Below are positions 33,741-42,088 of a DNA stretch of 64,000 bases, piece by piece. The position numbers and the translations under genes were made by a program. The notes under the pieces are model-generated. The model saw only the letters and a program-made list of their open reading frames with translations, was not told the DNA's origin and ran no database searches. Position 1 is the first letter of the stretch. The number at the start of each line of letters is the position of its first letter. The DNA is from Variovorax paradoxus EPS (GTDB lineage Bacteria > Pseudomonadota > Gammaproteobacteria > Burkholderiales > Burkholderiaceae_C), in contig NC_014931.1 of NCBI RefSeq assembly GCF_000184745.1, positions 248,001-312,000 on the forward strand. Reading direction: 5' to 3'.

Positions 33741-34622
33741 TCAGTCCTTCGGAGGAGGCCGCAGCTGCAGCCTGAGTGACAGGGTGGGCGAGAGCTGCAG
33801 GCCGAACGCCGGTTCGTCCTCGCCTTCGACGTGCGCCAGCGATTCGAACAGGCCGAGCGCCTGCGCCATCGGGTTGATGGCCACCAGCGACTTTGCGGCT
33901 TCCGATCGCAGCGGCGTGTAGGTGGCCGCCGCGTCGTCGCCCGCCGCACCGTGGGAGGCCAGCGACCACTGCAGCGCGGCCACGCTGCGCTCGGTGCGCA
34001 CGGGCGCGATCACCATCGCCACCGCGAGCATGCCGCGGCTTTCGGTCACCGATGTCAGGGCGCCGACGGTGGGCGTGTCGTAGCCCACCAGCAGCACCGG
34101 CTCCTGGTCGGCCGCGCATTGCACGGCCGCTTCGAGCAGGCCGGAGGCGAAGCTGTTTTCATAGGCCGACACGGCATTGCTCGCCGCCATGCAGCCCGTG
34201 CCGATGGTCCAGTACCCCACGGCCGCGTTGTGCACGGAGTTGTGGAACTTGGTGGGCGAAAGCATCTTCGGATCGCTCGCGAGCGTGCCGCACATGTAGT
34301 CGTTGATCGACAGGTCGCCGTGCGCCGAGGCGAACACGCAGGGCACGTCGGCCGCGTTGCGGCCCGAGGCGGCCATGGCGGCGGCGGCCACTTCGAGCGC
34401 CAGCGCCACGGTGTCGGGCGCACGGCGGCGCTCGGCCGGGGCCAGCACCTGCGGCGAGGGCCGCTTGGCCGGCGGATCGGCCAGCGCACCTTCGCCGCGG
34501 AAGGCCGCGCGCGCGGCGTCCCAGCCGGGGAGGGTCGGCGTCCAGAAGGCCGGGCCTTCGATGTAGAGGGTGGGGGGCATCGGGGGCATCGGGGGCGTCG
34601 GGGGCGTCGCTGTCGTGCTCAT
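33741..34622 (-). CDS. Beta-ketoacyl synthase-like protein, chain-length-factor type
   Basis: A 293-residue protein of the short ketoacyl-synthase (PF13723-like) family. After a Pro-rich N-terminus encoded by a 9-bp tandem repeat come LYIEGPAFWTPTLPGWD, FASAHGDLSINDYM, the FHNSVHNAAVGYWTIGTGCMAASNAVSAYE region corresponding to the ketosynthase active-site area, and LLVGYDTPT. Such proteins pair with a full ketosynthase in aryl polyene and xanthomonadin-type pathways. It overlaps the ketosynthase stop by 4 bp. Length is about two thirds of a complete ketosynthase, as usual for this family. Confidence 0.82.
   Translation of the reverse strand: MSTTATPPTPPMPPMPPTLYIEGPAFWTPTLPGWDAARAAFRGEGALADPPAKRPSPQVLAPAERRRAPDTVALALEVAAAAMAASGRNAADVPCVFASAHGDLSINDYMCGTLASDPKMLSPTKFHNSVHNAAVGYWTIGTGCMAASNAVSAYENSFASGLLEAAVQCAADQEPVLLVGYDTPTVGALTSVTESRGMLAVAMVIAPVRTERSVAALQWSLASHGAAGDDAAATYTPLRSEAAKSLVAINPMAQALGLFESLAHVEGEDEPAFGLQLSPTLSLRLQLRPPPKD
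34573..34608. repeat. Four tandem 9-bp repeats at the start of the chain-length-factor gene
   Basis: Two copies of GGGGGCATC followed by two of GGGGGCGTC (plus strand) encode the Pro-Met/Thr-Pro run in the N-terminus of the chain-length-factor-like protein. The copies are in frame, so gain or loss of a unit changes the linker by three residues without a frameshift. Confidence 0.85.
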
Positions 34623-35827
34623 GCGGCGTCCGCCTTGCCGAACACGAGCGAGCAGTTGTTGCCGCCGAAGCCGAAGGAGTTGGAGAGCGCATAGCGCACC
34701 TCGCCGTGTTCGGGTGCGAGCCGGATCTGCGGGCCGAAGCCTTCGTCGATCGTGCGGGTGCCCACCGTGCCCGGCTTCAGGCCGCGTTCGATGGCCAGCA
34801 GGCTGATCACCGCCTCGACGATGCCCGCCGCGCCCAGCGTGTGGCCCATGAAGCCCTTGGTCGAACTCGCGTGCGTCGTGGCCGGGAAGCGGCGCGCCAC
34901 CAGGGCGCCTTCGACCTCGTCGTTCTTCTGGCTCGCGGTGCCGTGCATGTTGATGTAGTCGATCGCCTCGGGCGGAAGGCCCGCGCGCAACAGCGCCTCG
35001 TCGAGCGCGCGCTCGGCGCCCAGGCCCTCGGGATGCGGCGTCGACATGTGGTGCGCGTCGCTCGCCTCGCCGTAGCCCAGGAGGCGCAGCGGTGCCGCAT
35101 CGGCCCCGCCCTGCACGCGCTCGACCAGCGCGAAGCCCGCCGCTTCGCCCAGACTGATGCCGTCGCGTCCGGCATCGAACGGACGGCAGGGCTCCGTCGA
35201 CACCAGCTCCAGCGAGTTGAAGCCGAACAACACGCTGCCGCAAAGCGTGTCCACGCCGCCGACCACCGCCGCATCGGCCAGGCCCAGGCGGATCAGCCGC
35301 TCGGCCGAGGCGAACACCTTGGCGCTCGACGAACAGGCGGTCGAGATCGTCTCGGCCGGGCCTTCGAGGCCGAGCACCTGCCGCACGAACATGGCGAGCG
35401 AATGGGGCGTGTGCACCGCGGCGCGGCGCTGGTCCGGCGGGAACATGCCGTTCCCGTCGAGCTGGGTGTAGGCCAGCTCGGTCTCGCCGATGCTCGAGGT
35501 CGAGGTGCCCAGGATCAGCGCGACGCGCGAGGCGCCGTACTTCTTGCGCGCGGCGGCCACCGCTTCGAGAAAACCATCGGCCTGCAGGCCCAGCCAGGCG
35601 AGCCGGTTGTTGCGGCAGTCCCACGAGGCCAGCGGCTCCGGCAGGCGAACGTCTTCGAGCCCTTCGACGCGGCCGATCCATGTGGGCAGGGGCGCATCGC
35701 CGAAGTCGTTGGCACGCAGGCCGCTGCGCGAGTTTTCGAGCGCTTCGGCCAGCGGCGCCTTGCCGACGCCGACGGCCGAGGTGGCCGTGTAGGCGCTGAT
35801 CTGTAGAGGGGAAATACGGGAGAGCAC
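34619..35827 (-). CDS. Beta-ketoacyl-ACP synthase (FabB/FabF-like)
   Basis: A 402-residue ketosynthase. The active-site Cys is C165 in ETISTACSSSAKVFAS; the two catalytic His lie in YINMHGTASQKND and TKGFMGHTLGAAG; SNSFGFGGNN is near the C-terminus. It performs Claisen condensation of acyl and malonyl-ACP. No ATG fits: the frame offers a GTG (chosen, MLSRISPLQISAYT) and a distant TTG. It is first of three coupled genes with the chain-length-factor and halogenase-like proteins. No acyl carrier protein, ketoreductase or dehydratase gene is adjacent. Confidence 0.88.
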   Translation of the reverse strand: MLSRISPLQISAYTATSAVGVGKAPLAEALENSRSGLRANDFGDAPLPTWIGRVEGLEDVRLPEPLASWDCRNNRLAWLGLQADGFLEAVAAARKKYGASRVALILGTSTSSIGETELAYTQLDGNGMFPPDQRRAAVHTPHSLAMFVRQVLGLEGPAETISTACSSSAKVFASAERLIRLGLADAAVVGGVDTLCGSVLFGFNSLELVSTEPCRPFDAGRDGISLGEAAGFALVERVQGGADAAPLRLLGYGEASDAHHMSTPHPEGLGAERALDEALLRAGLPPEAIDYINMHGTASQKNDEVEGALVARRFPATTHASSTKGFMGHTLGAAGIVEAVISLLAIERGLKPGTVGTRTIDEGFGPQIRLAPEHGEVRYALSNSFGFGGNNCSLVFGKADAA

Positions 35828-35972
35828 GATGATTCTTGGAGCTGCGACAAGCGAAAGAACGTCGGTGTGACGACAGGCGTAATTTTCAGGCAATGAATGT
35901 CACGCAGCCTACCAGCAGAGCGCCCGGGCCCGCGTCGGCTGTTTCCCATAAGTGCAGCGTAGGGCCACGGCC

Positions 35973-37358
35973 CTATTGACGGTCGGCGGCGCTTGTGGTC
36001 GTCGTGAGGCGCGAGGCCAGCGCGACCAGGAGCAGCACCGGCACGCCCAGCAGCGCGGTGGCGGTGAAGAACTGGCTGTAGCCGTAGGCGTCGACGAAGG
36101 CGCCCGAGTAGCCGGCAATGAATTTGGGCAGCAGCAGCATCAGCGAGCTGAACAGGGCGTACTGCGTCGCCGAGTAGCTGATGTTGGTCAGGCTCGACAG
36201 GTAGGCGATGAAGGCCGCCGAGGCGATGCCGCCGGCCAGGTTGTCGGCCGAGACCACCGCGATGAGTGCTGTGAGGTCGTGCCCGCGCGAGGCCAGCCAG
36301 GCGAACAGCAGGTTGCTCGCGGCACTGAGCACCGCGCCCAGCATCAGCACGCGCATCACGCCCAGGCGCATCGAGAGCACGCCGCCCACGAAGGCGCCCA
36401 CCAGCGTCATGACCACGCCGTATATCTTGCTGACCGTGGCCACCTCGTCCTTGGTGAAGCCCATGTCCACGTAGAACGGGTTGGCCATGATGCCCATCAC
36501 CACGTCGCTGATGCGGTAGATGGCGATCAGCGCGAGGATCAGCGCGGCCTGCCACTTGTAGCGGCGGATGAAATCGGCAAAGGGATCGATCAGCACGTTC
36601 TGCAGCCACTCGGCCGCGTTCTTCGCCTTGGGCAGCACGAGCCGTACCGGCTCGGGCGACAGCAGCACCGTGAGCACGCCGACGCCCATCGAGGCGGCCA
36701 TCACGAGGTAGGCGGTTTTCCAGGCGCCGTTCTGGTAGGCCGCCGCGCCGGTGGCGGCGACGGCGGGCGCCACCTCGGCCCAGGCCGCGACCCACAGCAC
36801 GCCGGCGCCGGCCCAGATCATCGCGAGCCGGTAGCCCGTTTGATACGCGGCGGCGAGCGCGGCTTGCTTGCGCGTCTCGGCCGATTCGATGCGGAACGCG
36901 TCCAGCGCGATGTCCTGCGTGGCCGAGCCGAAGGCCACCAGCAGCGCGCACCAGACCAGCGGCGCGAGCCCGTTGCGCGGATCGTTCATCGCCATGCCGA
37001 CCAGCCCGACGATCACCAGCGCCTGCGCCAGCAGCAGCCAGCCGCGGCGCCGCCCGAGCAGCGTGGTCAGCGGCGGCAGCGGCATCCGGTCGACCAGCGG
37101 CGCCCAGACCCACTTGAAGCCGTAGGCCAGGCCCACCCAGCTCAGATAGCCGATGGTGGTGCGGTCGATGCCCGCTTCGCGCAGGCGAAAGCTCAGCGTG
37201 CCCAGCACCAGCAACAGCGGCAGCCCGGCCGAGAAGCCCAGCGCCAGCATGCGCAGCGTGGCCGGCTCGAGGTAGACCTTCAGCGTGTCGCGCCAGGACG
37301 GTGAGGGGGTGGTGGGGGTTTCGAGCGGCGGAGCGGACATGAGCCCCGGATTGTCCAT
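35973..37358 (-). CDS. ampG: AmpG family muropeptide transporter
   Basis: A 461-residue MFS permease. RMLALGFSAGLPLLLVLGTLSFRLREAGID and YLSWVGLAYGFKWVWAPLVDRMP at the N-terminus, and SATQDIALDAFRIES around residue 165, match AmpG. It imports anhydro-muropeptides from the periplasm for cell-wall recycling. A cytoplasmic loop around 245-275 and about twelve helices fit the family. Start candidates are two in-frame ATGs six codons apart (37358 and 37340). It is divergent from the M48 protease gene across 60 bp. A 145-bp gap without features separates it from the ketosynthase. Confidence 0.92.
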   Translation of the reverse strand: MDNPGLMSAPPLETPTTPSPSWRDTLKVYLEPATLRMLALGFSAGLPLLLVLGTLSFRLREAGIDRTTIGYLSWVGLAYGFKWVWAPLVDRMPLPPLTTLLGRRRGWLLLAQALVIVGLVGMAMNDPRNGLAPLVWCALLVAFGSATQDIALDAFRIESAETRKQAALAAAYQTGYRLAMIWAGAGVLWVAAWAEVAPAVAATGAAAYQNGAWKTAYLVMAASMGVGVLTVLLSPEPVRLVLPKAKNAAEWLQNVLIDPFADFIRRYKWQAALILALIAIYRISDVVMGIMANPFYVDMGFTKDEVATVSKIYGVVMTLVGAFVGGVLSMRLGVMRVLMLGAVLSAASNLLFAWLASRGHDLTALIAVVSADNLAGGIASAAFIAYLSSLTNISYSATQYALFSSLMLLLPKFIAGYSGAFVDAYGYSQFFTATALLGVPVLLLVALASRLTTTTSAADRQ

Positions 37359-37418
37359 GAGCCGCCGCGGGAATCGGCCGGCCCGTTTGTCTTCATTTGT
37401 TCCTATGATCCGCCCCCT

Positions 37419-38291
37419 ATGTGCACACGATGCGAACGCCCCATTTCCGCCGCCTCGGCCGCTTCCCCGGCCTCGCCCTGGCAGCCGCGAAGAGCCTTCC
37501 TGCTGGCCGCGGCCGGTGCGGCCACCACGGCGCTCGGCGGTCCGGCCTTCGCGCAGGTCAACGTCGGCAACGCCTCGGTGGCGCGCAACCTCGTGCCCGC
37601 GGACAAGATCGAGGCGGCCGGCGTCCAGCAGTACGGCCAGTTGCTTGCCCAAGCCCGCGCCAAGAACGCGCTCGCCGGCGACAACAACGCGCAACTGCAG
37701 CGGCTGCGTGCCATCGCGCAACGGCTCATTCCCTTTGCCACGCCCTGGAACACGCGGGCGCGCGAATGGAAGTGGGAGGTCAACCTGATCGGCAGCAAGC
37801 AGATCAACGCCTTCTGCATGCCCGGCGGCAAGATCGCTTTCTTCACCGGCATCCTCGAGCAGCTCAAGCTGAGCGACGACGAGGTCGCGATGGTGATGGG
37901 CCACGAGATGGCCCACGCGCTGCGCGAACACGCCCGCGCCCGCATGGCCAAGAGCGCCGGCACCGGTGCGGCGCTGTCGATCGGCGCGCAGCTGCTGGGC
38001 CTCGGGCAGGTGGGCGACATCGCGGCGCGCGCCGGCACGCAGCTCATCACGCTCAAGTTCAGCCGCAGCGACGAGACCGAGGCCGACCTCGTGGGGCTCG
38101 AACTCGCGGCACGCGCGGGCTACGACCCGAAGGCTTCGGTGTCGCTGTGGAACAAGATGGCGACCGCTTCGAAGAACCAAGGCGGCTTGAGCTTTCTCTC
38201 GACGCACCCGAGCGGGACGGACCGGATTGCGAAGCTCGAAGCGAACATCCCGAAGGTGGAGAGCCTCTACCGGAACGCCAAGCGGAGCTGA
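37419..38291 (+). CDS. M48 family zinc metallopeptidase, exported
   Basis: A 290-residue protein with a long N-terminus carrying PRRAFLLAAAGAATTALGG, a twin-arginine-like signal cleaved near AFA-QVN. The zinc site is HEMAH (about residues 162-166) preceded by MV-MG, with the third ligand expected in SRSDETEADLVGLELAA. MPGGKIAFFTGILEQLKLSDDE is the family's typical strand before the helix. The arrangement resembles periplasmic LoiP/YcaL/BepA-like quality-control proteases without TPR repeats. It is divergent from ampG. Confidence 0.9.
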   Translation: MCTRCERPISAASAASPASPWQPRRAFLLAAAGAATTALGGPAFAQVNVGNASVARNLVPADKIEAAGVQQYGQLLAQARAKNALAGDNNAQLQRLRAIAQRLIPFATPWNTRAREWKWEVNLIGSKQINAFCMPGGKIAFFTGILEQLKLSDDEVAMVMGHEMAHALREHARARMAKSAGTGAALSIGAQLLGLGQVGDIAARAGTQLITLKFSRSDETEADLVGLELAARAGYDPKASVSLWNKMATASKNQGGLSFLSTHPSGTDRIAKLEANIPKVESLYRNAKRS

Positions 38292-38309
38292 GTCCGGCTC
38301 CCTGCATGA

Positions 38310-38424
38310 CTCCCTCTCCCTCTGGGAGAGGGCGAGGGTGAGGGCAGCGGCCTTCATATAAGAGTTGCGCCTCATCGGCGGCACCTCACCCTCACCCCAA
38401 CCCTCTCCCCGAGGGGAGAGGGAG
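38310..38424. repeat. GC-rich double-hairpin inverted repeat
   Basis: Two halves, 38310-38345 and about 38382-38424, are inverted copies of one another (CTCCCTCTCCC, GGGAGAGGG and GGGTGAGGG blocks). Each half is itself a hairpin: CCCTCTCCC-TCT-GGGAGAGGG at 38312-38332 and CCCTCTCCCC-GA-GGGGAGAGGG at 38401-38422. The central 35 bp are unrelated. It lies between the M48 gene and the sigma-54 promoter and may insulate them. Related elements are at 45580 and 51407. Confidence 0.8.
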
Positions 38425-38467
38425 CAAATCTCTCCAACCCGGTCTTCAGCACAGCCGTCATTCCGGC

Positions 38468-38483
38468 TGGCACATTGCTTGCA
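38468..38483 (+). promoter_or_regulatory. Predicted sigma-54 (RpoN) promoter of the allophanate hydrolase operon
   Basis: TGGCAC-N5-TTGCA: the -24 GG is at 38469-38470 and the -12 GC at 38481-38482, exactly 10 nt apart, matching the RpoN consensus at every invariant base. Transcription would start near 38494, 23 bp before the allophanate hydrolase ATG. Sigma-54 control is typical of nitrogen-limitation genes and fits the operon content. I could not identify the activator's upstream binding site with confidence. Confidence 0.8.
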
Positions 38484-38488
38484 TCTCG

Positions 38489-38502
38489 ACTTGTACACAA
38501 GT
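38489..38502. promoter_or_regulatory. Palindromic operator candidate for the FCD-type GntR regulator
   Basis: ACTTGT-AC-ACAAGT, 6-bp perfect arms around a 2-bp centre. The inner TTGTACACAA resembles operator cores of FCD-subfamily GntR regulators (TTGT..ACAA type). It overlaps the predicted sigma-54 start site near 38494, a position suited to repression. The only GntR gene in the window (50652) closes the neighbouring operon and is the natural candidate binder; this pairing is inference. Confidence 0.6.
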
Positions 38503-38516
38503 TTGGATGCCTGAAG

Positions 38517-40232
38517 ATGGTGCATGAATACGACCCGCTGACCGCCGCCGCCTGGATCGCGAAATTCCCGACGCCCGTGGCCGGTGCCGAAACTGCCGAC
38601 ACCCCCGGCGTGACCCTGCCGCTCGCCGGGCTGCGCTTCGCGGTCAAGGACAACATCGACGTGGCCGGCGTGCCCACCACCGCCGCCTGCCCGGCCTTCG
38701 ACCGCCGCCCGACGGCACACGCGGCCGTGGTGCAGCGGCTGCTCGAAGCCGGTGCGTCGCTGGCCGGCAAGACCAATCTCGACCAGTTCGCCTGCGGCCT
38801 GAACGGCACGCGCTCGCCGTATGGCGAGGTGCCCAACGCCTTCGATGCGCGCTACGTTTCCGGCGGTTCCAGCTCCGGTTCGGCGTACGTGGTGGCTGCG
38901 GGCGAGGTCGACTTCGCGCTCGGCACCGACACCGCCGGCTCCGGCCGCGTGCCCGCCGGGCTCAACAACATCGTCGGCCTCAAGCCTTCGCGCGGGCTGC
39001 TCAGCACCTTCGGCGTGGTGCCGGCTGCGCAGAGCGCGGACTGCGTTTCGATCTTCGCGCGCACCGTGGCGCTGGCCGTCGACGTGATGCTCGCCGCCTC
39101 CGGCCACGACCCGCGCGACCCGTACTCGCGCGACATCGCGATGCACCGCAAGCCGCTGCCCGCACGCTTCAACTTCGGCGTGCCCGACACGCTGAGCTTC
39201 TTCGGCGACACCGTGGCCGAAGAAGCCTTCCGCGATGCGCAGGCCAAGCTCGTGGCATTGGGCGGCACGGCCGTCACCATTCCCTACGCGCCGCTCGCCG
39301 AGGCCGCAGCACTGCTTTATGAAAGCGCACTCGTCGCCGAACGCTACGCCGCCGTGCGCGAGTTCTTCGACGCGCATGCCGACGAGGTGATCGAGCCCGT
39401 GCGCAGCATCCTCGCGAGCGGAAAGAAATATGTCGCCGCCGACGTGTTCGACGCGCAGACCCGCCTTCGCGCCATCGCGCAACAGGTCGAGCCGATGTGG
39501 CGCGACATCGACGTGCTGCTGGTGCCCACCGCGCCCACGCACTACACGCGCGAAGCCATGCGCGCCGACCCGGTCGTGCTCAACCGCAACCTCGGCGCGT
39601 ACACCAACTTCGTCAACTTGCTCGACTACGCGGCCCTTTCTGTGCCGAGCAGCCTGCGTGCGGACGGCCTGCCGTTCGGCATCACGCTGATCGGCCCGAG
39701 CGGGAGCGATCTCGCACTGGCCGACCTCGGCCAGCGCTATCACCACGCGACCGGCCTTGCGCAAGGCGCGACCGGCCAGCCGCTGCCCGCACCGCGCCCG
39801 GTGCCGGGCCTCATGGCACCGGTGCCGCAGACGCTCGCCATCGCCGTGGTCGGCGCGCATCTGTCGGGCATGCCGCTCAATGGCCAGCTCACCGAGCGCG
39901 GCGCCACGCTGCTGCGCGCCACGACCACATCGCCGGCCTACCGCCTCTTCGCACTCCCCGGCACCACGCCGCCCAAGCCCGGCCTGCAACGCAGCGCGGA
40001 AGGCGGCGCCGCCATCGCGCTCGAAGTGTGGGCCGTGCCCATCGCGCAGGTCGGCAGCTTCCTCGCGCTGATCCCGCCGCCGCTCGGCCTCGGCAGCGTC
40101 GAGCTGGCCGACGGCAGCTGGGTCCACGGCTTCATCTGCGAAGGCCATGCGCTGGCCGACGGGCAGGACGTGACCCACCACGGCGGCTGGCGCGCTTACG
40201 TCGCGAGCCGCGCCACCACCCCTTCCAACTGA
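38517..40232 (+). CDS. atzF: Allophanate hydrolase (AtzF type)
   Basis: A 571-residue cytoplasmic enzyme splitting allophanate into ammonia and carbon dioxide. The amidase-signature domain has catalytic Lys44 (FAVKDNIDV), the cis-Ser in GGSSSGSA (118-120) and nucleophile S142 in GTDTAGSGRVPAG. The C-terminal domain (about 440-571) ending FICEGHALADGQDVTHHGGW is characteristic of allophanate hydrolases and separates it from ordinary amidases. The urea carboxylase that often accompanies it is absent here, pointing to biuret-type rather than urea-carboxylase supply. The ATG (MVHEYDPL) lies 23 nt after the predicted sigma-54 start; a longer frame begins only at a TTG inside the promoter. Confidence 0.93.
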   Translation: MVHEYDPLTAAAWIAKFPTPVAGAETADTPGVTLPLAGLRFAVKDNIDVAGVPTTAACPAFDRRPTAHAAVVQRLLEAGASLAGKTNLDQFACGLNGTRSPYGEVPNAFDARYVSGGSSSGSAYVVAAGEVDFALGTDTAGSGRVPAGLNNIVGLKPSRGLLSTFGVVPAAQSADCVSIFARTVALAVDVMLAASGHDPRDPYSRDIAMHRKPLPARFNFGVPDTLSFFGDTVAEEAFRDAQAKLVALGGTAVTIPYAPLAEAAALLYESALVAERYAAVREFFDAHADEVIEPVRSILASGKKYVAADVFDAQTRLRAIAQQVEPMWRDIDVLLVPTAPTHYTREAMRADPVVLNRNLGAYTNFVNLLDYAALSVPSSLRADGLPFGITLIGPSGSDLALADLGQRYHHATGLAQGATGQPLPAPRPVPGLMAPVPQTLAIAVVGAHLSGMPLNGQLTERGATLLRATTTSPAYRLFALPGTTPPKPGLQRSAEGGAAIALEVWAVPIAQVGSFLALIPPPLGLGSVELADGSWVHGFICEGHALADGQDVTHHGGWRAYVASRATTPSN

Positions 40233-40253
40233 CCGACCGATCCAGGAGTCCCG

Positions 40254-41258
40254 ATGAGCACCTTCGACAAATCTTCCGCCTCGCGCCGGCAGTTGCTGCA
40301 GGCCGGCATCGGTGCAGCGGGCCTGGCCGTGCTGGCCGCGCCCGCCATCGTGCGTGCACAGGCCGCGCCCAAGCTGCGCATCGGCTACTGGCCCGTGGCC
40401 GCCGGCCTGCCGTTCTTCGCGGCGGTGGACCGCGGCTACTTCAAGGAAGCGGGGCTCGACGTGGAGCCGCTCAAGTTCGCCGCCGCGCAACAGATCATGG
40501 AAGGCATGCTCGCGGGCCGTTGCGACGGCAGCGCCAACGGCACCGGCTCGGCCAACCTCGCGATCGGCGAGATCGCGCAGCCGGGCCTCTTCAAGATCTT
40601 CTGCACCAACCCGAGCAACGCCAAGTTCGTGCTCGACGAGTTCATCGTCGCCAAGGACAGCCCCGTCAAGACCGTGGCCGAACTGGCCGGCAAGAAGGTC
40701 GCCTCGGGCCCCGGCATCCAGAACGTCACGCTGTGCAAGACCATGCTGGAGCGCGCCGGCGCCAAGGGCGCGGTGGTGAGCGAGCTGCCCATCGGCCAGC
40801 ACGTGGCGGCGCTCGCCGCAGGCCAGGTCGATGCCTGCTACACGCTGGAGCCCACCGGCACCGTCGGCCGCATGAACGGCACCACGCGGGTGATCGAGGC
40901 GGGCGTCGTCGCCAGGTACATCCTCGGCGACCCGATGGCGCCGTGGCATGGCGGGGCAGCGAGCCTCACCTCCGAGTTCATCAAGAAGAACCCCGAGGTC
41001 GCGAAGAAGTACATCGCGGCGTACGCCCGCGGCGTGGAACTGGTGCGCACCAAACCCGACGACGCACGACAGCACATGAAGGGCTACACCGCCATCGAAG
41101 GCAAGCTCACCGCCGAAGTGCCGCTCGCCTCGTACATGCTCTACAACGAGTTCAAGCCGAGCGACGTCGCGTACTTCCAGAAGTTCTACGACCTGTTCAC
41201 CGAGAAAGGCATCTTCGAGAAGAAGGTGCCGGTGGACGCACTTCTCTACAAGGCCTGA
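40254..41258 (+). CDS. ABC transporter substrate-binding protein, NMT1/SsuA-like
   Basis: A 334-residue periplasmic receptor with a Tat-type signal (SRRQLLQAGIGAAGLAVLAA, cleaved near VRA-QAA). The mature domain opens KLRIGYWPVAAGLPFFAAVDRGYFKEAGLDVE, the usual NMT1/THI5-like first lobe, with QQIMEGMLAGRCDGSANG and LAAGQVDACYTLEPTG marking the ligand cleft. The family binds nitrate, taurine, pyrimidine precursors and related small nitrogen compounds. It lies 21 bp after atzF and precedes permease and ATPase genes, so its ligand is likely a ureide feeding AtzF. Confidence 0.92.
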   Translation: MSTFDKSSASRRQLLQAGIGAAGLAVLAAPAIVRAQAAPKLRIGYWPVAAGLPFFAAVDRGYFKEAGLDVEPLKFAAAQQIMEGMLAGRCDGSANGTGSANLAIGEIAQPGLFKIFCTNPSNAKFVLDEFIVAKDSPVKTVAELAGKKVASGPGIQNVTLCKTMLERAGAKGAVVSELPIGQHVAALAAGQVDACYTLEPTGTVGRMNGTTRVIEAGVVARYILGDPMAPWHGGAASLTSEFIKKNPEVAKKYIAAYARGVELVRTKPDDARQHMKGYTAIEGKLTAEVPLASYMLYNEFKPSDVAYFQKFYDLFTEKGIFEKKVPVDALLYKA

Positions 41259-41260
41259 CC

Positions 41261-42088
41261 ATGGCCGACGCAAGCACGACCACGGCCGCGCCGTGGACCC
41301 CGCCGGCCAGCCTCAACGCCGCTGTGCCCAAGCCGCCCCTGCGCGACCGCCTGCTGCCCTTCATTGGCCCAGTCGCTCTCTTCATCGCATGGGACCTGGT
41401 GGTGCGCCTGGGCTTCATCAAGCCCATCCTGCTGCCCTCGCCGGCCGACACCATCGCCGCGCTCATCACGGGGCTCGCGGGCGGGCCGCTGCTCACCGAC
41501 TTCGCGATGACGGTGTGGCGCACGCTGCAGGCCTTTGTCATCGCTGCGGTGGTCGGCGTGCCGCTGGGCGTGCTGCTCGGCAGCAACGAGAAGGCGTACC
41601 GCAGCGTCGAGTTCCTGATCGACTTCTTCCGCTCCACGCCATCGTCCGCGCTCATTCCGCTGTTCCTCCTGATCTTCGGCGTGAGCGACGTCAACAAGAT
41701 CGCCATCGCGGCGTTCGGCGCGCTGCTCATCGTGGTGTTCAACAGCGCCTACGGCGTCATCAATGCGCGCAAGCAACGCGTCATGGCGGCCAAGGTCATG
41801 GGCGCCTCGCGCTGGCAGGTCTTCAAGGACGTGCTGATCTGGGAGAGCCTGCAGCCCAGCTTCGTCGGCCTGCGCTCGGCGGTGTCGATGGCGCTGGTGA
41901 TCGTCATCGTGGCCGAGATGTTCATCGGCTCCGACACCGGCCTCGGCCACCGCATCATCGATGCGCAGCAGGTGCTCAACGTGAAGAGCATGTACGCGGC
42001 GATCCTGGCAGCCGGAGCGCTCGGCTACGCGCTCAACATTCTTTTCCTCCTCGCCGAGCGCCGCATCGTGCACTGGAGCGGACGATGA
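41261..42088 (+). CDS. ABC transporter permease, NMT1/SsuC-like
   Basis: A 275-residue permease with about six helices. The EAA loop that contacts the ATPase reads MAAKVMGASRWQVFKDVLIWESLQP (about 170-195). RSTPSSALIPLFLLIFGVSD precedes it, and the final helix carries AGALGYALNILFLLAERR, all typical of SsuC/TauC-type permeases. It starts 2 bp after the receptor stop and overlaps the ATPase start by 4 bp, so the three components are tightly coupled. Confidence 0.93.
   Translation: MADASTTTAAPWTPPASLNAAVPKPPLRDRLLPFIGPVALFIAWDLVVRLGFIKPILLPSPADTIAALITGLAGGPLLTDFAMTVWRTLQAFVIAAVVGVPLGVLLGSNEKAYRSVEFLIDFFRSTPSSALIPLFLLIFGVSDVNKIAIAAFGALLIVVFNSAYGVINARKQRVMAAKVMGASRWQVFKDVLIWESLQPSFVGLRSAVSMALVIVIVAEMFIGSDTGLGHRIIDAQQVLNVKSMYAAILAAGALGYALNILFLLAERRIVHWSGR

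Noticed and set aside
35973..41273. Minus-strand open frame of 1766 codons
   Set aside because: Only the segment below 37358 encodes AmpG. The remainder is antisense to the M48, allophanate hydrolase and receptor genes and has no domain-like sequence.
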